Positions 42,336-51,909 are shown, numbered from the stretch's first letter. The stretch is DNA of 64,000 nucleotides from Acidimicrobiales bacterium (GCA_013003535.1 JABDIY010000167.1:38203-102202), one strand, 5' to 3'. A program made the numbers and translations. The notes: generated by a model from the letters alone, not told the origin.

Positions 42336-45173
42336 ATGAGCTCCAACCGACACCATACGTTCGCCGATCGCCATGTATCGCTGACGTCGAGCGAACAACA
42401 AAAAATGCTGGCCACCCTGGGTTATGCCACCGCCAGTGACCTGCTGGCGGCTGCCGTCCCCGACGACATCCACCTCAGCGGAACGCTGCAGGTTCCCGAA
42501 GCGCTGACCGAGACCGAGGCATTGGCGCTGGTGCGCTCCTATGCCAACAAGAATAAGGTCTTCACCAGCTTGATCGGCCAGGGTTGGCATGACACCATCA
42601 CCCCGGCGGTCATCCGGCGGAACATGATCGAGAACCCGGCCTGGTACACCTCCTACACGCCGTATCAGCCCGAGATCAGCCAGGGCCGGTTGGAGATGCT
42701 GCTGGTCTTCCAAACCATGATCGCCGACCTCACCGGTTGCGAGATCGCAAATGCGTCGTTACTTGACGAATCCACCGCAGCCGCGGAAGCCATGACGATG
42801 CTTCGGCGCCTCGATAGAACAAAGCGAACCAAGTTCTTTGTTGATCACGACTGCCACCCGCAAACAATTGCCGTGTGCCTTACCAGAGCCACTCCGCTGG
42901 GAATAGAACTCGTCATCGGGGATCCCCGAGCCGACCTCGAACCGCAGGATGTGTATGGGGCGCTGCTGGCCCAGCCCGGATCGACCGGAGCAGTGAGCGA
43001 CCTTGGCACGGTGATCAAGAGCCTTCACGACGCCGATGCCACCGCCGCGGTGACAACTGATCTGTTCTACTGCACGCTCGCAACCCCGCCTGGCGAAGTT
43101 GGCGCTGACATCGTTGTGGGCAGCGCCCAGCGCTTTGGTGTGCCCATGGGGTTCGGCGGACCCCACGCCGGCTTCATGGCTACCGCCGAGAAGCATGCTC
43201 GATCGCTTCCGGGTCGCCTGGTCGGCGTCAGTGTTGACAGCCACAACCGCCCGGCGTATCGGCTCACACTTCAAACCCGCGAGCAACACATTCGACGAGA
43301 CAAGGCAACGTCAAATATCTGCACCGCCCAGGCACTGCTGGCCAACGTCGCAGCGTCGTACGCCTGTTGGCATGGCCCGGACGGCCTGCAGACCATTGCC
43401 AACCGAATCAACGGTCTGACCGGAGCGTGCGCACAATTGCTAGCGGCCGGTGGCCTAGCCGTCCCCGACACATATTTCGACACGATCACCCTCGAGGTAG
43501 CCAACGCCGATGAGGTGATCGCGGCAGCCGCCGAACGTCAGATCAATCTGCGACGGGTGAGCGATCACAAGGTAGGGATCACCTTCGACGAAACCAGCAC
43601 CGTTGCCACCGTGAACGGAGTGGTCGACAGTTTCGGGCTGGCGGGAAAGGCCGTCGAGGGTGAACTTGAACAAACGCCTGGCATTCCTGAGGCGCAGCGA
43701 CGCTCGAGCGCGTTCCTGACCGACGACCGGTTCCATCGATTCCAGTCCGAGCACGAAATGATGCGGTGGCTCCGGAAGCTCGCCGATCGCGATCTTGCAC
43801 TCGACCGCACCATGATCCCGCTTGGTTCCTGCACCATGAAACTGAATGCCGCGGCAGAAATGGAACCGATCACCTGGCCCGAATTCGCCTCGATCCACCC
43901 CTTTGCCCCTGCCGACCAAACAACGGGGTACGCCCAACTGATCACCGATCTGGAAAACGACCTCACCGCCATCACCGGCTACGACGCGGTCAGTCTCCAA
44001 CCTAACGCCGGATCCCAGGGTGAATATGCCGGCCTGCTGGCAATCGAAGGCTGGCATGCCAGCAATGGCGAGGGTCATAGAAACGTGTGCCTCATCCCCT
44101 CGTCAGCTCATGGAACCAACGCCGCATCTGCGGTTATGGCAGGCATGAAGGTTGTGGTGGTCAAGTGCAATGACCGTGGCGACGTGGACATGCCCGACCT
44201 GGAAGCCAAGATCGCTCAACACGGCGAGAACCTGGCCGCGCTGATGATCACGTATCCATCCACCCATGGTGTCTACGAGCACACCGTGGTCCGAGTCTGC
44301 GAACTGGTGCATGAAGCCGGTGGGCAGGTCTACACCGACGGCGCCAACCTCAATGCCCTGGTCGGGGTGGCTCAGCCTGGCAAGTTCGGATCCGATGTGA
44401 GTCATCTGAACCTGCACAAGACATTCTGCATCCCGCACGGTGGCGGCGGTCCCGGCGTTGGACCGATCGGTGTCGGGGCCCATCTCATCCCGTTTCTTCC
44501 CCAGACAGAACTTGCCAACCGCGAAGAGCCACAGCGTCGCATTTCTGGTGCTCCGTTTGGATCGGCGGGAATCTTGCCAATCTCGTGGATGTACATCCGA
44601 ATGATGGGCCCGGCCGGCCTGCGGCGAGCCACTGAAGGAGCGGTCCTGGCGGCCAACTACGTCGCCAGTCGGCTCCGCGAACATTTCCCGATTCTCTACA
44701 CCGGTCCCGGAGGACTCATCGCCCACGAATGCATCATCGATATCCGACCGCTCGAAGAGGCAACGGGAATCGATGTGGACGACATTGCCAAGCGGTTGGC
44801 TGATTACGGCTTCCATGCCCCCACCATGAGCTTCCCGGTGGCGGGCACATTGATGATCGAACCGACCGAAAGCGAAAGCTTGGCAGAGTTGGATCGGTTC
44901 TGCGATGCAATGATTGGCATCGCCAATGAGATTGCCATGGTGAGCGCCGGGGCGGTCTCGGCCCAAGACAGCGTGTTGCGGCACGCTCCCCATACTGCGG
45001 CCGACGTCACCGCTGACGATTGGGCTCACCCCTACAGCCGAAAGACAGCAGCCTTCCCCTTACCGGGCATGGCACAAGACAAGTACTTCCCGCCGGTGGG
45101 GCGAATCAACAATGCCCACGGAGACCGCAACCTTCAGTGCTCGTGCCCCCCGCTGGAGGCCTTCGCCGAATAG
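42336..45173 (+). CDS. gcvP: Glycine dehydrogenase (aminomethyl-transferring), fused P1-P2 form
   Basis: A 945-residue GcvP, the PLP-dependent decarboxylase of the glycine cleavage system, in the single-chain form. The N-terminal half starts [20 protein letters not shown]. In the C-terminal half the PLP lysine is in [17 protein letters not shown], followed by [22 protein letters not shown] 42336 is chosen: it lies one base after the gcvT stop, and the 56-residue upstream extension is gcvT sequence out of frame. Under the control of the glycine riboswitch. It converges with the YndJ-like gene after only 4 bases. Confidence 0.96.
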   Translation: MSSNRHHTFADRHVSLTSSEQQKMLATLGYATASDLLAAAVPDDIHLSGTLQVPEALTETEALALVRSYANKNKVFTSLIGQGWHDTITPAVIRRNMIENPAWYTSYTPYQPEISQGRLEMLLVFQTMIADLTGCEIANASLLDESTAAAEAMTMLRRLDRTKRTKFFVDHDCHPQTIAVCLTRATPLGIELVIGDPRADLEPQDVYGALLAQPGSTGAVSDLGTVIKSLHDADATAAVTTDLFYCTLATPPGEVGADIVVGSAQRFGVPMGFGGPHAGFMATAEKHARSLPGRLVGVSVDSHNRPAYRLTLQTREQHIRRDKATSNICTAQALLANVAASYACWHGPDGLQTIANRINGLTGACAQLLAAGGLAVPDTYFDTITLEVANADEVIAAAAERQINLRRVSDHKVGITFDETSTVATVNGVVDSFGLAGKAVEGELEQTPGIPEAQRRSSAFLTDDRFHRFQSEHEMMRWLRKLADRDLALDRTMIPLGSCTMKLNAAAEMEPITWPEFASIHPFAPADQTTGYAQLITDLENDLTAITGYDAVSLQPNAGSQGEYAGLLAIEGWHASNGEGHRNVCLIPSSAHGTNAASAVMAGMKVVVVKCNDRGDVDMPDLEAKIAQHGENLAALMITYPSTHGVYEHTVVRVCELVHEAGGQVYTDGANLNALVGVAQPGKFGSDVSHLNLHKTFCIPHGGGGPGVGPIGVGAHLIPFLPQTELANREEPQRRISGAPFGSAGILPISWMYIRMMGPAGLRRATEGAVLAANYVASRLREHFPILYTGPGGLIAHECIIDIRPLEEATGIDVDDIAKRLADYGFHAPTMSFPVAGTLMIEPTESESLAELDRFCDAMIGIANEIAMVSAGAVSAQDSVLRHAPHTAADVTADDWAHPYSRKTAAFPLPGMAQDKYFPPVGRINNAHGDRNLQCSCPPLEAFAE

Positions 45174-45177
45174 CAGA

Positions 45178-47178
45178 CTACTGACGCTCCTCGACGGACG
45201 AAGAACTCTCGAACTCTACGGTGTTGCCAAGATCAGGAGCGTCGAAGGGTTCGCTGAATACTTCGTCAAAACTGAGCTTGGCAGGAGGCTCTTCCGCCGG
45301 CGGATCCGTGGGGCGACTGGTCATCCCCAACGGCGTGAAGAGGCCGGTGCTGAACTCCTCGAGCGTCTCAGCCTCTGATTCCTCCGCTTCGGAAGTGTCG
45401 GCGTCGAACATCCCGACTTGGAACTGGTCGACTTGGAACTGGTCAGCATTGAAAACGTCAGGGTCGAAGGCGTTCGGATCGACCGGAACGTCCGGCTCCA
45501 TCCTGACCTGTGGCAACGGGGCCACCGGTTTCTGCACGAGCGACTGCCGGGAGACCTCCATTTTGCGTGAAGCGACCTCCTCAACGATCGTTGAGAGGTA
45601 GTCCCCCACCAACGCCGATTCGGCGGCTGCGATCCCCCCCAGGCAAGTGTTCACCGCTCGAGCCTGAACTGCCGCTGTCAACCTCGGCAGCGCCCCCGCT
45701 GCCACCGAGGTTGGCCGCCAGCAAATGGTGGCGGTTACGACCGACGAACCGTCCGGGTCACGCGAGACGATGAACGACTCACTACCCTCCCACACGTGGT
45801 TGGAAAGCGTCGTGTAGGCAAAGCCATATCGATCGGACTCATCCACGATGTTCGAAATGCGACAGGCGACCGAGAACGTCAACGGGCCCACCGGTACCGC
45901 CATGACGAAGGTTTCGCCCACGGCGATCTGGGGCTGATCAGGCCGCAAACGAACCGATGCGGCCTCGTGGCCGGCCCAACCCAAGAGGGCATCACAAGAA
46001 TTGTCGAAGTTCGGTACTGGTAGTGACCATTGACCCCAGAGATACCCGGCGGGGGGTCCATCGTCGTCGGCGCCGACGAATTCGCCAGCCGGAAGCGTCA
46101 CCGAATACCGCAGCAGATCAAGCAGATCGCTGTCCGAGCGGGGCACCAGGTGAACCAGCGTTGCCCGAACGTTCCCGTCGACACCGGAAGCTTCCCACGT
46201 CAACGCAAGGAGTGCACTCAGGAGGAACACGAGGCTGAGACCGGCCACTGCCCCGATCGTCGGGGCATCCAACGTGGCGTAGGTGACAGAGAAGGCATCG
46301 GTCACTACGGCATCGGGCTGGAAGACCGAGTCGGCGAATGTGCGAGGATCAACGCTGATGAGCAGCAGACGAACAAGACTCAGAACTGAGGAAGCGATCA
46401 AGCAGGCGCCGGCGATCCCCAATAGCGAGGCCGCGGCGCGGTGCTCCGCCTTACCGGTTGCCAGCAACTGCTTGCTGACCACCACGCTCACGCCGAGGAG
46501 AACACCTGAGGCAACCACATCCAGCCGACCGTCGACAGTAGAGAGGAGAGCGGCGAGGATCGACCCGCCGCTGGCGATCATCGAAAGTAGAGAGTCTGAT
46601 CCCAGACGCCGCGCCGAGCAGCCCACCACAAATGGCGCGCCGAAACCGAAGAGATGAAGGTATGCCGTGCTTTGGGACAGTTCGGTCTCGCCGCCGCAGC
46701 GATTGACGAAGAACCAGAGTCCGGCCAAACCCAGCCCGATCAAACCGAGGTCCACGCCGATCGCCGAATCCGACAATGCGCGCCGAGACAACAGACGAAA
46801 CACTCCGGTGACGGCGATTGCACCGGCACATGCCAGCCACGGTAGGGAGAGCAGAGCCGAGACGAAGCCCGGTCCCACCAAGACCGACACCAAGGCCAGC
46901 AACCCGGCGGGCGGGCTAACCAGACGAAGCCAAGGAATGGCCGGTGTCATGGGTCCGTTCCGCGGATCATCCAGGACCTGCAGAGCCAGCGGAACAGCAA
47001 CCAGGATCACGGCGAGGACCACACCGGTGTTCCAATCTGGGCGAGCGGTTCCGACCCAAAGGGCCCAGACTGCGGCACCAGCTGACGGGCTCAACGTGGC
47101 GAACCGACCGTCGAGATACGGCGTGATGTCAGGGACGTCGGCGTTTTCCTTCAGTCTGGCCAGTTTCGCAGCATCCAC
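45178..47178 (-). CDS. YndJ-like membrane protein fused to a DUF1990 domain
   Basis: A 666-residue fusion. The first part (about residues 35-345) is a YndJ-family integral membrane region with many hydrophobic helices and the characteristic YLHLFGFGAPFVVGCSARRL. It continues into a DUF1990 domain (about 355-520): FDNSCDALLGWAGHEA, IVDESDRYGFAYTTL and GSESFIVSRDPDG. The two families are often encoded side by side; here they form one chain. The last 110 residues are acidic and low complexity with short repeats (DPDVFNADQFQVDQFQV). Start GTG 47178, with a CGATAT hexamer 7 bases upstream. Function unknown. Confidence 0.8.
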   Translation of the reverse strand: MDAAKLARLKENADVPDITPYLDGRFATLSPSAGAAVWALWVGTARPDWNTGVVLAVILVAVPLALQVLDDPRNGPMTPAIPWLRLVSPPAGLLALVSVLVGPGFVSALLSLPWLACAGAIAVTGVFRLLSRRALSDSAIGVDLGLIGLGLAGLWFFVNRCGGETELSQSTAYLHLFGFGAPFVVGCSARRLGSDSLLSMIASGGSILAALLSTVDGRLDVVASGVLLGVSVVVSKQLLATGKAEHRAAASLLGIAGACLIASSVLSLVRLLLISVDPRTFADSVFQPDAVVTDAFSVTYATLDAPTIGAVAGLSLVFLLSALLALTWEASGVDGNVRATLVHLVPRSDSDLLDLLRYSVTLPAGEFVGADDDGPPAGYLWGQWSLPVPNFDNSCDALLGWAGHEAASVRLRPDQPQIAVGETFVMAVPVGPLTFSVACRISNIVDESDRYGFAYTTLSNHVWEGSESFIVSRDPDGSSVVTATICWRPTSVAAGALPRLTAAVQARAVNTCLGGIAAAESALVGDYLSTIVEEVASRKMEVSRQSLVQKPVAPLPQVRMEPDVPVDPNAFDPDVFNADQFQVDQFQVGMFDADTSEAEESEAETLEEFSTGLFTPLGMTSRPTDPPAEEPPAKLSFDEVFSEPFDAPDLGNTVEFESSSSVEERQ

Positions 47179-47260
47179 CCCATCGATATCGAACCGAAAT
47201 TGGCAAATCTGTTGTTATTTGGGTGAATTATCCGGCTGGGAAACCAACCGAAAGAGGGCA

Positions 47261-47821
47261 CTACTTCGCGGCGCGGAATGCCCGGGACAGCAGCGGGCTG
47301 TCGGCACCGAGATCGTCTTTGGGGTCCTCAGGCTCGTCGCTCTGCTTCGGCCACCGGAATTCGTTGGCAACTTCCTCTTTCTGTTCCTCGCGTTCAGGAG
47401 CAGCGGGCGCAGGAACATCGACCGGGCGCTTGGTGGCCGGTCGTTTGGCACCCACGATGGCAGCCGAAGCCTCGGAGGCCGGACCTGCTGTTGCCGTGAC
47501 CTCCTCAGAATCATCGGCTCGACGTTTGGGGACATCGGTCGGGCGGCGGGTGGCGGGTCTATCCGTGGGGGCGGCGAAGTCCGGCGCTGGTTTGCCTTCG
47601 TCTTCTGCGGACCACATCTCGAGCTTCTTCGCACCGGTGCGGCGATCGATCATCTGCCATCCCACAGGAGCGGTCCGCGAGGATGCGTGACGTTCACAAA
47701 GGGGCATGCCGTTGCGCGCATGTGTCAAATCGATGAGAACGGCGGTAGATCGTTCGGCATCGAACTGAAGGCTGGCGGCTGCCTTTTCGCGGCAACCAAT
47801 ACGACTGCAAATCAAACCCAC
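47261..47821 (-). CDS. DUF3499 family protein
   Basis: A 186-residue member of the actinobacterial DUF3499 family. The conserved N-terminal domain (about 1-60) has CSRIGCREKAAASLQFD and LCERHASSRTAPVGWQMI, with three cysteines and a histidine that could bind zinc. The rest is a Pro/Ala/charged low-complexity tail containing repeated RPATRRPTDVP and RPATKRPVDVP motifs. The frame reaches ATG 47848, but GTG 47821 is preferred because TACTCT lies exactly 7 bases before it and the conserved domain begins right there. Function unknown. It is divergent from the XdhC-like gene. Confidence 0.82.
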   Translation of the reverse strand: MGLICSRIGCREKAAASLQFDAERSTAVLIDLTHARNGMPLCERHASSRTAPVGWQMIDRRTGAKKLEMWSAEDEGKPAPDFAAPTDRPATRRPTDVPKRRADDSEEVTATAGPASEASAAIVGAKRPATKRPVDVPAPAAPEREEQKEEVANEFRWPKQSDEPEDPKDDLGADSPLLSRAFRAAK

Positions 47822-47828
47822 GGCGCAA

Positions 47829-47834
47829 AGAGTA
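47829..47834 (-). promoter_or_regulatory. Predicted -10 element of the DUF3499 gene (leaderless)
   Basis: Minus-strand TACTCT followed by 7 bases and GTG 47821. It lies 24 bases from the start codon of the divergent XdhC-like gene. Confidence 0.55.
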
Positions 47835-47857
47835 CCGCCTACGGGCATCCTGTGTTG

Positions 47858-48838
47858 ATGGAAGCGGTACGAGATCCTCTTCGAACTGCAACAATTTTTG
47901 GTTCCTCACTCGTTCGAGTCATTGAAATCACTGAAATCGGACTGCGAGACGGAACCGAGGGCGCAATCGTCGTCACCGATCCCGCCCTTCCCAACACCCG
48001 CACGGTACGCGGGTCGATCCTTCGAGGCATAGCCGACGAGCAACTCCTCGCTACCGATCCCACCCGTCGAACTCCACTCACCGTCATCGTGACATTGCCC
48101 CAAGCGACTGAAGTGGGGTTGGTTTGTGGCGGTCGAGCCCGGCTTCTCGTAACGCCCTTGGGCGATGTTCCAACCGAAGCATTGCAGTGGTTCGATCAAT
48201 CCGCACCAGTTGTGCTCATCGCCGCAACCGACGGTTCGGGCTCGGACATGGCGGTAGGGCTCCAGGGTTCGGTGGGCTCGGTTGGCCCCCACCATGAGGC
48301 AGAAGCGATCGCCAGGCAGATCCTGCGTCGAGGGTTTTCGGGCGCCCAGGTTCACGTGCTGGAAGGAAGGGAGTTTGTCTTCAATGCGGCCCTCCCGGTG
48401 ACCAACGCATTGATCGTCGGCGACGGACCCATGGCAGCCGCCGTGAAAGCTCAGGGTGAATTGATGGGTTGGAAGGTGGAACTTACTGAAGATCTCAAAG
48501 CAGCTACCGAGTTCTGCCAGCGGGCCACCGCGGCGGATGCGGTCATCGTGATCAGCCATGACCGAGCCCTTGACGTACCGGTGCTGGCCGCGGCCCTCGA
48601 CGGGCCGGCCGGGTACATTGGCGCTATGGGCTCGCGCTCCACCCAAGCCATCCGAGCCGCGGCGCTTGATGCGATCGGCCATGCAAATCATGACCGAATC
48701 CATGGGCCGGTCGGTTTGGACCTCGGCTCCCGAACCCCCGCCGAAACCGCCGTTGCCATCGCTGCGGAATTCCTCGCTGTTCGGCGCGGCGCACCGCCTG
48801 CCAGCCTTTCCGCTCACACCGGTCCCATCCACGGATAG
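47858..48838 (+). CDS. XdhC/CoxF-family protein
   Basis: A 326-residue protein whose C-terminal half is an XdhC Rossmann domain: TNALIVGDGPMAAAVKAQ, AADAVIVISHDRALDVPVL, GYIGAMGSRSTQAIR and the ending GLDLGSRTPAETAVAIAAEF. XdhC proteins insert or sulfurate the molybdenum cofactor of xanthine dehydrogenase-type enzymes. The N-terminal half (about 1-170) is divergent, and the usual SGGCVE motif is not seen, so the molybdopterin-binding role is less certain. ATG 47858 is chosen as the first start past the DUF3499 coding region. No molybdoenzyme gene is in the window. Confidence 0.8.
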   Translation: MEAVRDPLRTATIFGSSLVRVIEITEIGLRDGTEGAIVVTDPALPNTRTVRGSILRGIADEQLLATDPTRRTPLTVIVTLPQATEVGLVCGGRARLLVTPLGDVPTEALQWFDQSAPVVLIAATDGSGSDMAVGLQGSVGSVGPHHEAEAIARQILRRGFSGAQVHVLEGREFVFNAALPVTNALIVGDGPMAAAVKAQGELMGWKVELTEDLKAATEFCQRATAADAVIVISHDRALDVPVLAAALDGPAGYIGAMGSRSTQAIRAAALDAIGHANHDRIHGPVGLDLGSRTPAETAVAIAAEFLAVRRGAPPASLSAHTGPIHG

Positions 48839-48850
48839 TTGAACCCTCCG

Positions 48851-49804
48851 ATGACTCAACCTCATTTCGCGGGACCGCAACCGCCTGCACCGCTCCCCAC
48901 TCTCAGCCCCTACGGCGGACCCCAGACCGAGCGGAGTACGGTCACCCAGCGGGCTCGAGGTGTTGCGCTTGACGCCTTCCGCATGTTCGGGGCCACCACC
49001 GCCTCTCTCCGGGTGAGGCCGGACTATCTGATCATCGGAACCAAACGCGGCGGGAGTACGTCGCTAGCCCGGTGGGTGCTGGAGCATCCCAACGTCGCCC
49101 CGCTCTTTCCCGCCCGAGAAACACGAAAGGGCACTTACTTCTTCGACGTGAACTATGACCGGGGAGAACGGTGGTATCGGTCCCACTTTCCCACCCGAAC
49201 CTCGCTGGCGATCCGTTCCCGGCAACAGTCCCAGCCACTGATGGTTGGTGAAGCGGTCCCCTACTACCTTCACCACCCCCACGCCGCTGCGCGAGCGCGG
49301 GCATTCGCTCCCGCAGCCAACATCATCGCACTTCTCCGCGACCCCACCGACCGGGCATACGGGCATTGGGGCGAGCGAACTCGCAACGGTGTGGAATGGC
49401 TCAGTTTCCCGGATGCACTTGCAGCCGAGGACGAGCGGTTGGCCGGTGAGGAAGACCGCATGCTCGCCGACCCCAGTTATCAGAGCTTTGCCCATCAGCA
49501 CTATTCCTATGTGGATCAGGGCCGCTACGAACGCGGTCTGCGTCGTTGGATGCACCACTGGCCGGCGGAGCAACTGCTGGTCCTGCGCTCTGAAGACATG
49601 TATTCCGATCCAGCCCGAATCTACGCGCAGGTTACCGACTTTCTAGGGCTCCCCCGGTTCGAGCCCGAGGCGTTTGCCGCCTGGAACATGAAAGCGAGCT
49701 CGGTGATCGAACCCATTGTCGAAACCCAGCTGCGGGCAACACTGGCCCCGAGCGTTCAGGCCGTCGAAGAACTGTTAGGTCGGCCGATGGGCTGGCCGTC
49801 GTGA
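48851..49804 (+). CDS. Sulfotransferase (heparan-sulfate-type fold)
   Basis: A 317-residue PAPS-dependent sulfotransferase. The 5'-phosphosulfate loop is YLIIGTKRGGSTSLARW and the 3'-phosphate site ANIIALLRDPTDRAYGHW; WAVEQLL-like LLVLRSEDMYSDPARIY near residue 250 is also typical. No signal peptide or membrane helix is evident, so it may sulfate a cytoplasmic lipid or sugar precursor. ATG 48851 is preferred over the TTG at 48839. Its end overlaps the second sulfotransferase start by 4 bases. Confidence 0.84.
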   Translation: MTQPHFAGPQPPAPLPTLSPYGGPQTERSTVTQRARGVALDAFRMFGATTASLRVRPDYLIIGTKRGGSTSLARWVLEHPNVAPLFPARETRKGTYFFDVNYDRGERWYRSHFPTRTSLAIRSRQQSQPLMVGEAVPYYLHHPHAAARARAFAPAANIIALLRDPTDRAYGHWGERTRNGVEWLSFPDALAAEDERLAGEEDRMLADPSYQSFAHQHYSYVDQGRYERGLRRWMHHWPAEQLLVLRSEDMYSDPARIYAQVTDFLGLPRFEPEAFAAWNMKASSVIEPIVETQLRATLAPSVQAVEELLGRPMGWPS

Positions 49805-50772
49805 AGGGAATCGAAGCCGGATCCGGCGAACGGCAGAAGCTGCTTTTCATCGGCGGACTGGGCCGCTCTGGAAGCACGCTGATCGAGAAGCTCCTCAACG
49901 AGTACAACGATGCGTTCGCGATCGGCGAAAGCGTTCACCTGTGGGAACGGGGCCTGCGTGACAATGAGCTGTGCGGATGCGGCGAGGCGTTCGACGAATG
50001 TCCGTTCTGGCAGCAAGTGGGAACCGAGGCGTTTGGCCGATGGTCCGAAATCGACCTCCCAACAGCAATTTCGTTGCGTTGGAAAGTTGACCGCTCTCGT
50101 CAACTTCGGGCGATTGGGAAGGCCCATCGGCGCGGGTTTCCCTCCGATGCGCAACAGGAGTATCTCGACCTCATAGGCAACGTCTTGTTGGCAGCCGGCC
50201 GAGCTGCCCGCATCGGAACCGGAGCAACCGTCGTCATCGATTCCTCAAAGCATCTGAGTGCGGCAGCACTGTATGCGCTCGATCCTCGCCTCGATGTGCG
50301 GGTACTGCACCTTCTCAGAGACCCCCGTGGCGTCGCATACTCCTGGACCAAGGCCATCTCCCGTCCCGAGGCAGCCTCCGCGGCAACCATGAAATCCATG
50401 CCCCGGTACAACCCGGTCCGAACCGCGGGCCGCTGGGTCACCGACAACCTCGGTTTCGCCCGGTTGACCAAACTGGAAATCCCAGTTTTTCGGCTGCGTT
50501 ATGAGGATTTTCTCGATGCGCCTCTCGAGTCGCTGACCGCCATCGCCGAATTCGCCGGCATCGACGCAGATAGTCTCCCTTCCAACGTTGTTGATGGTCG
50601 GACCGCTCACGTCTCCACGCCCATGCACTCTGTAGCGGGGAACCCGCTCCGCTTCGGAGCTAGCAAGGTCACGCTCAAGCTTGACGACGCGTGGCGGGAG
50701 AAACTGCCCGCTCCGCAGCGACTATTGGTGTCGGCAATCACCGCACCCGCGCGAGGCCGATTCGGCTACTAA
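49801..50772 (+). CDS. Sulfotransferase (second, divergent)
   Basis: A 323-residue sulfotransferase of a different subgroup from its neighbour. The 5'-phosphosulfate loop is LLFIGGLGRSGSTLIEKLL; the 3'-phosphate region is VRVLHLLRDPRGVAYSWTKA, preceded by VVIDSSKHLSAAAL. Between them is a small cysteine motif (LCGCGEAFDECPFW) that recurs in bacterial sulfotransferases of this type. GTG start, with a GTGA overlap to the first gene, so both are made together and may act on the same surface polysaccharide, lipid or compatible solute. The acceptor is unknown. Confidence 0.85.
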   Translation: MKGIEAGSGERQKLLFIGGLGRSGSTLIEKLLNEYNDAFAIGESVHLWERGLRDNELCGCGEAFDECPFWQQVGTEAFGRWSEIDLPTAISLRWKVDRSRQLRAIGKAHRRGFPSDAQQEYLDLIGNVLLAAGRAARIGTGATVVIDSSKHLSAAALYALDPRLDVRVLHLLRDPRGVAYSWTKAISRPEAASAATMKSMPRYNPVRTAGRWVTDNLGFARLTKLEIPVFRLRYEDFLDAPLESLTAIAEFAGIDADSLPSNVVDGRTAHVSTPMHSVAGNPLRFGASKVTLKLDDAWREKLPAPQRLLVSAITAPARGRFGY

Positions 50773-50779
50773 GGCTTGG

Positions 50780-51070
50780 TCACTGGGCCTTGTGTGGCAG
50801 TAACCGAGGCTCACCGGCTCGATTGGTGCCGATCTTGTGACCCTCGGATCGAAGGCGTTGGGCGTGGTCCTGCTCGAGGCCGGGGCAGAGCCTTCCCGCC
50901 GCCGAAACGACCCGCCACCATTCCAGCCCCTCGGCGGTCCGGAGAAGATTGCCGACCGCCCGGGCGGCACCGGGATACCCCGCCTCAGCAGCGACTTCGC
51001 CATAGGTGAGGACGTCTCCGCTCCTTGTGGCACGCAGGACGGAGCGAACCGCATCCTCGAAGGAGTCCAT
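50780..51070 (-). CDS. Alkyltransferase-like protein (Atl/MGMT DNA-binding domain)
   Basis: A 96-residue protein equal to the DNA-binding domain of O6-alkylguanine-DNA alkyltransferase: SGDVLTYGEVAAEAGYPGAA, ARAVGNLLRT (arginine finger region), then LEWWRVVSAAGRLCPG where the PCHRV catalytic cysteine is replaced (WWRVV). Such Atl proteins bind bulky O6-alkylguanine and pass it to nucleotide excision repair rather than reversing it. ATG 51070 is chosen; the longer frame to 51130 overlaps the HD gene. It follows that gene by 2 bases. Confidence 0.87.
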   Translation of the reverse strand: MDSFEDAVRSVLRATRSGDVLTYGEVAAEAGYPGAARAVGNLLRTAEGLEWWRVVSAAGRLCPGLEQDHAQRLRSEGHKIGTNRAGEPRLLPHKAQ

Positions 51071-51072
51071 GG

Positions 51073-51909
51073 TCAGTCGACGGTGTCTGACGGTTCGATG
51101 GCGTAGTCGGGTTTGTTCTTGGCCCACCATGCGTCCAATCTGTGCTCCAGTTCCCGTGGTGGAAGTTCGCCCTCGGTGCGTTTGATTTCGAGAAGATGCT
51201 TCAGCGCTTTACCGAGCGCTGGGCCGGGCGGGATCCCGAGATACTCCATCACCGCGTTGCCGTCGAGCTGGGGTCGTTCCCGAGCCTTCGCATCGTCTTT
51301 GGCGAGCTTGATGATTCGGGCCTCGAGTTCATCGATGTGGGCCATGAGCCGCGCTTCTTTGGCCCGATTTCGGGTGGTGCAATCGCAGCGGACAAGTTCG
51401 TTGAGATGACCCAGCAGGTGACCGGCATCTCGGGCGTAGCGCCGAACTGCAGAGTCGCTCCAGCCTTCCGCATACCCCTTGAACCGACCGGAGAGCCGAA
51501 CCAACTCGGCAACATCCTTCACAATCGGCGGGTCAAAGCCCAGCGCCCGTAGCCGTTTCTTGGTGATCTTGGCTCCCACCGCCTCGTGATGACGGAACGT
51601 GACGTCACCGTGCTCAAATGACCGTGTGGCGGGTTTGCCGATGTCGTGGAACAGGGCCGCCAGGCGCACGACCAACTCCGGTTGGGTCTTGGCTGTTACG
51701 GCAATCGTGTGCGCCAACACGTCTTTGTGCTTGTGGATCGGGTCCTGTTCAAGGACCAACGCAGGCAGTTCGGGCACTGCAGCAGCGGCCCCGCCCGAAT
51801 CACAAAACTCCCAAAGACTCTCGGTGCAGTCGTCTTCCATGAGTGCGTCGATCAGCATTTGACGTAGCTCGTCGACTGGTTCGTCGCTCGGGGAGGTGGG
51901 TGTCGCCAT
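51073..51909 (-). CDS. HD-domain protein resembling the C-terminal half of CCA tRNA nucleotidyltransferase
   Basis: A 278-residue protein with an HD phosphohydrolase domain (KHKDVLAHTIAVT, LAALFHDIGKPATRSF, FRHHEAVGAKITKKRLRAL), followed by a helical region (WSDSAVRRYARDAGHLL, RCDCTTRNRAKEARL, LDGNAVMEYLGIPPGPALG) that matches the HD and RNA-binding tail of actinobacterial CCA-adding enzymes. The N-terminal nucleotidyltransferase domain is absent: the chain begins only about 50 residues before the HD motif. It may be a stand-alone 2',3'-cyclic phosphatase/phosphodiesterase or RNA-binding protein. Start ATG 51909. Confidence 0.8.
   Translation of the reverse strand: MATPTSPSDEPVDELRQMLIDALMEDDCTESLWEFCDSGGAAAAVPELPALVLEQDPIHKHKDVLAHTIAVTAKTQPELVVRLAALFHDIGKPATRSFEHGDVTFRHHEAVGAKITKKRLRALGFDPPIVKDVAELVRLSGRFKGYAEGWSDSAVRRYARDAGHLLGHLNELVRCDCTTRNRAKEARLMAHIDELEARIIKLAKDDAKARERPQLDGNAVMEYLGIPPGPALGKALKHLLEIKRTEGELPPRELEHRLDAWWAKNKPDYAIEPSDTVD

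Noticed and set aside
46667..47857. Long N-terminal extension of the XdhC-like frame
   Set aside because: It runs antisense through the YndJ-like and DUF3499 genes, is Arg/Pro/Thr-rich and lacks any domain; the XdhC protein is complete from ATG 47858.
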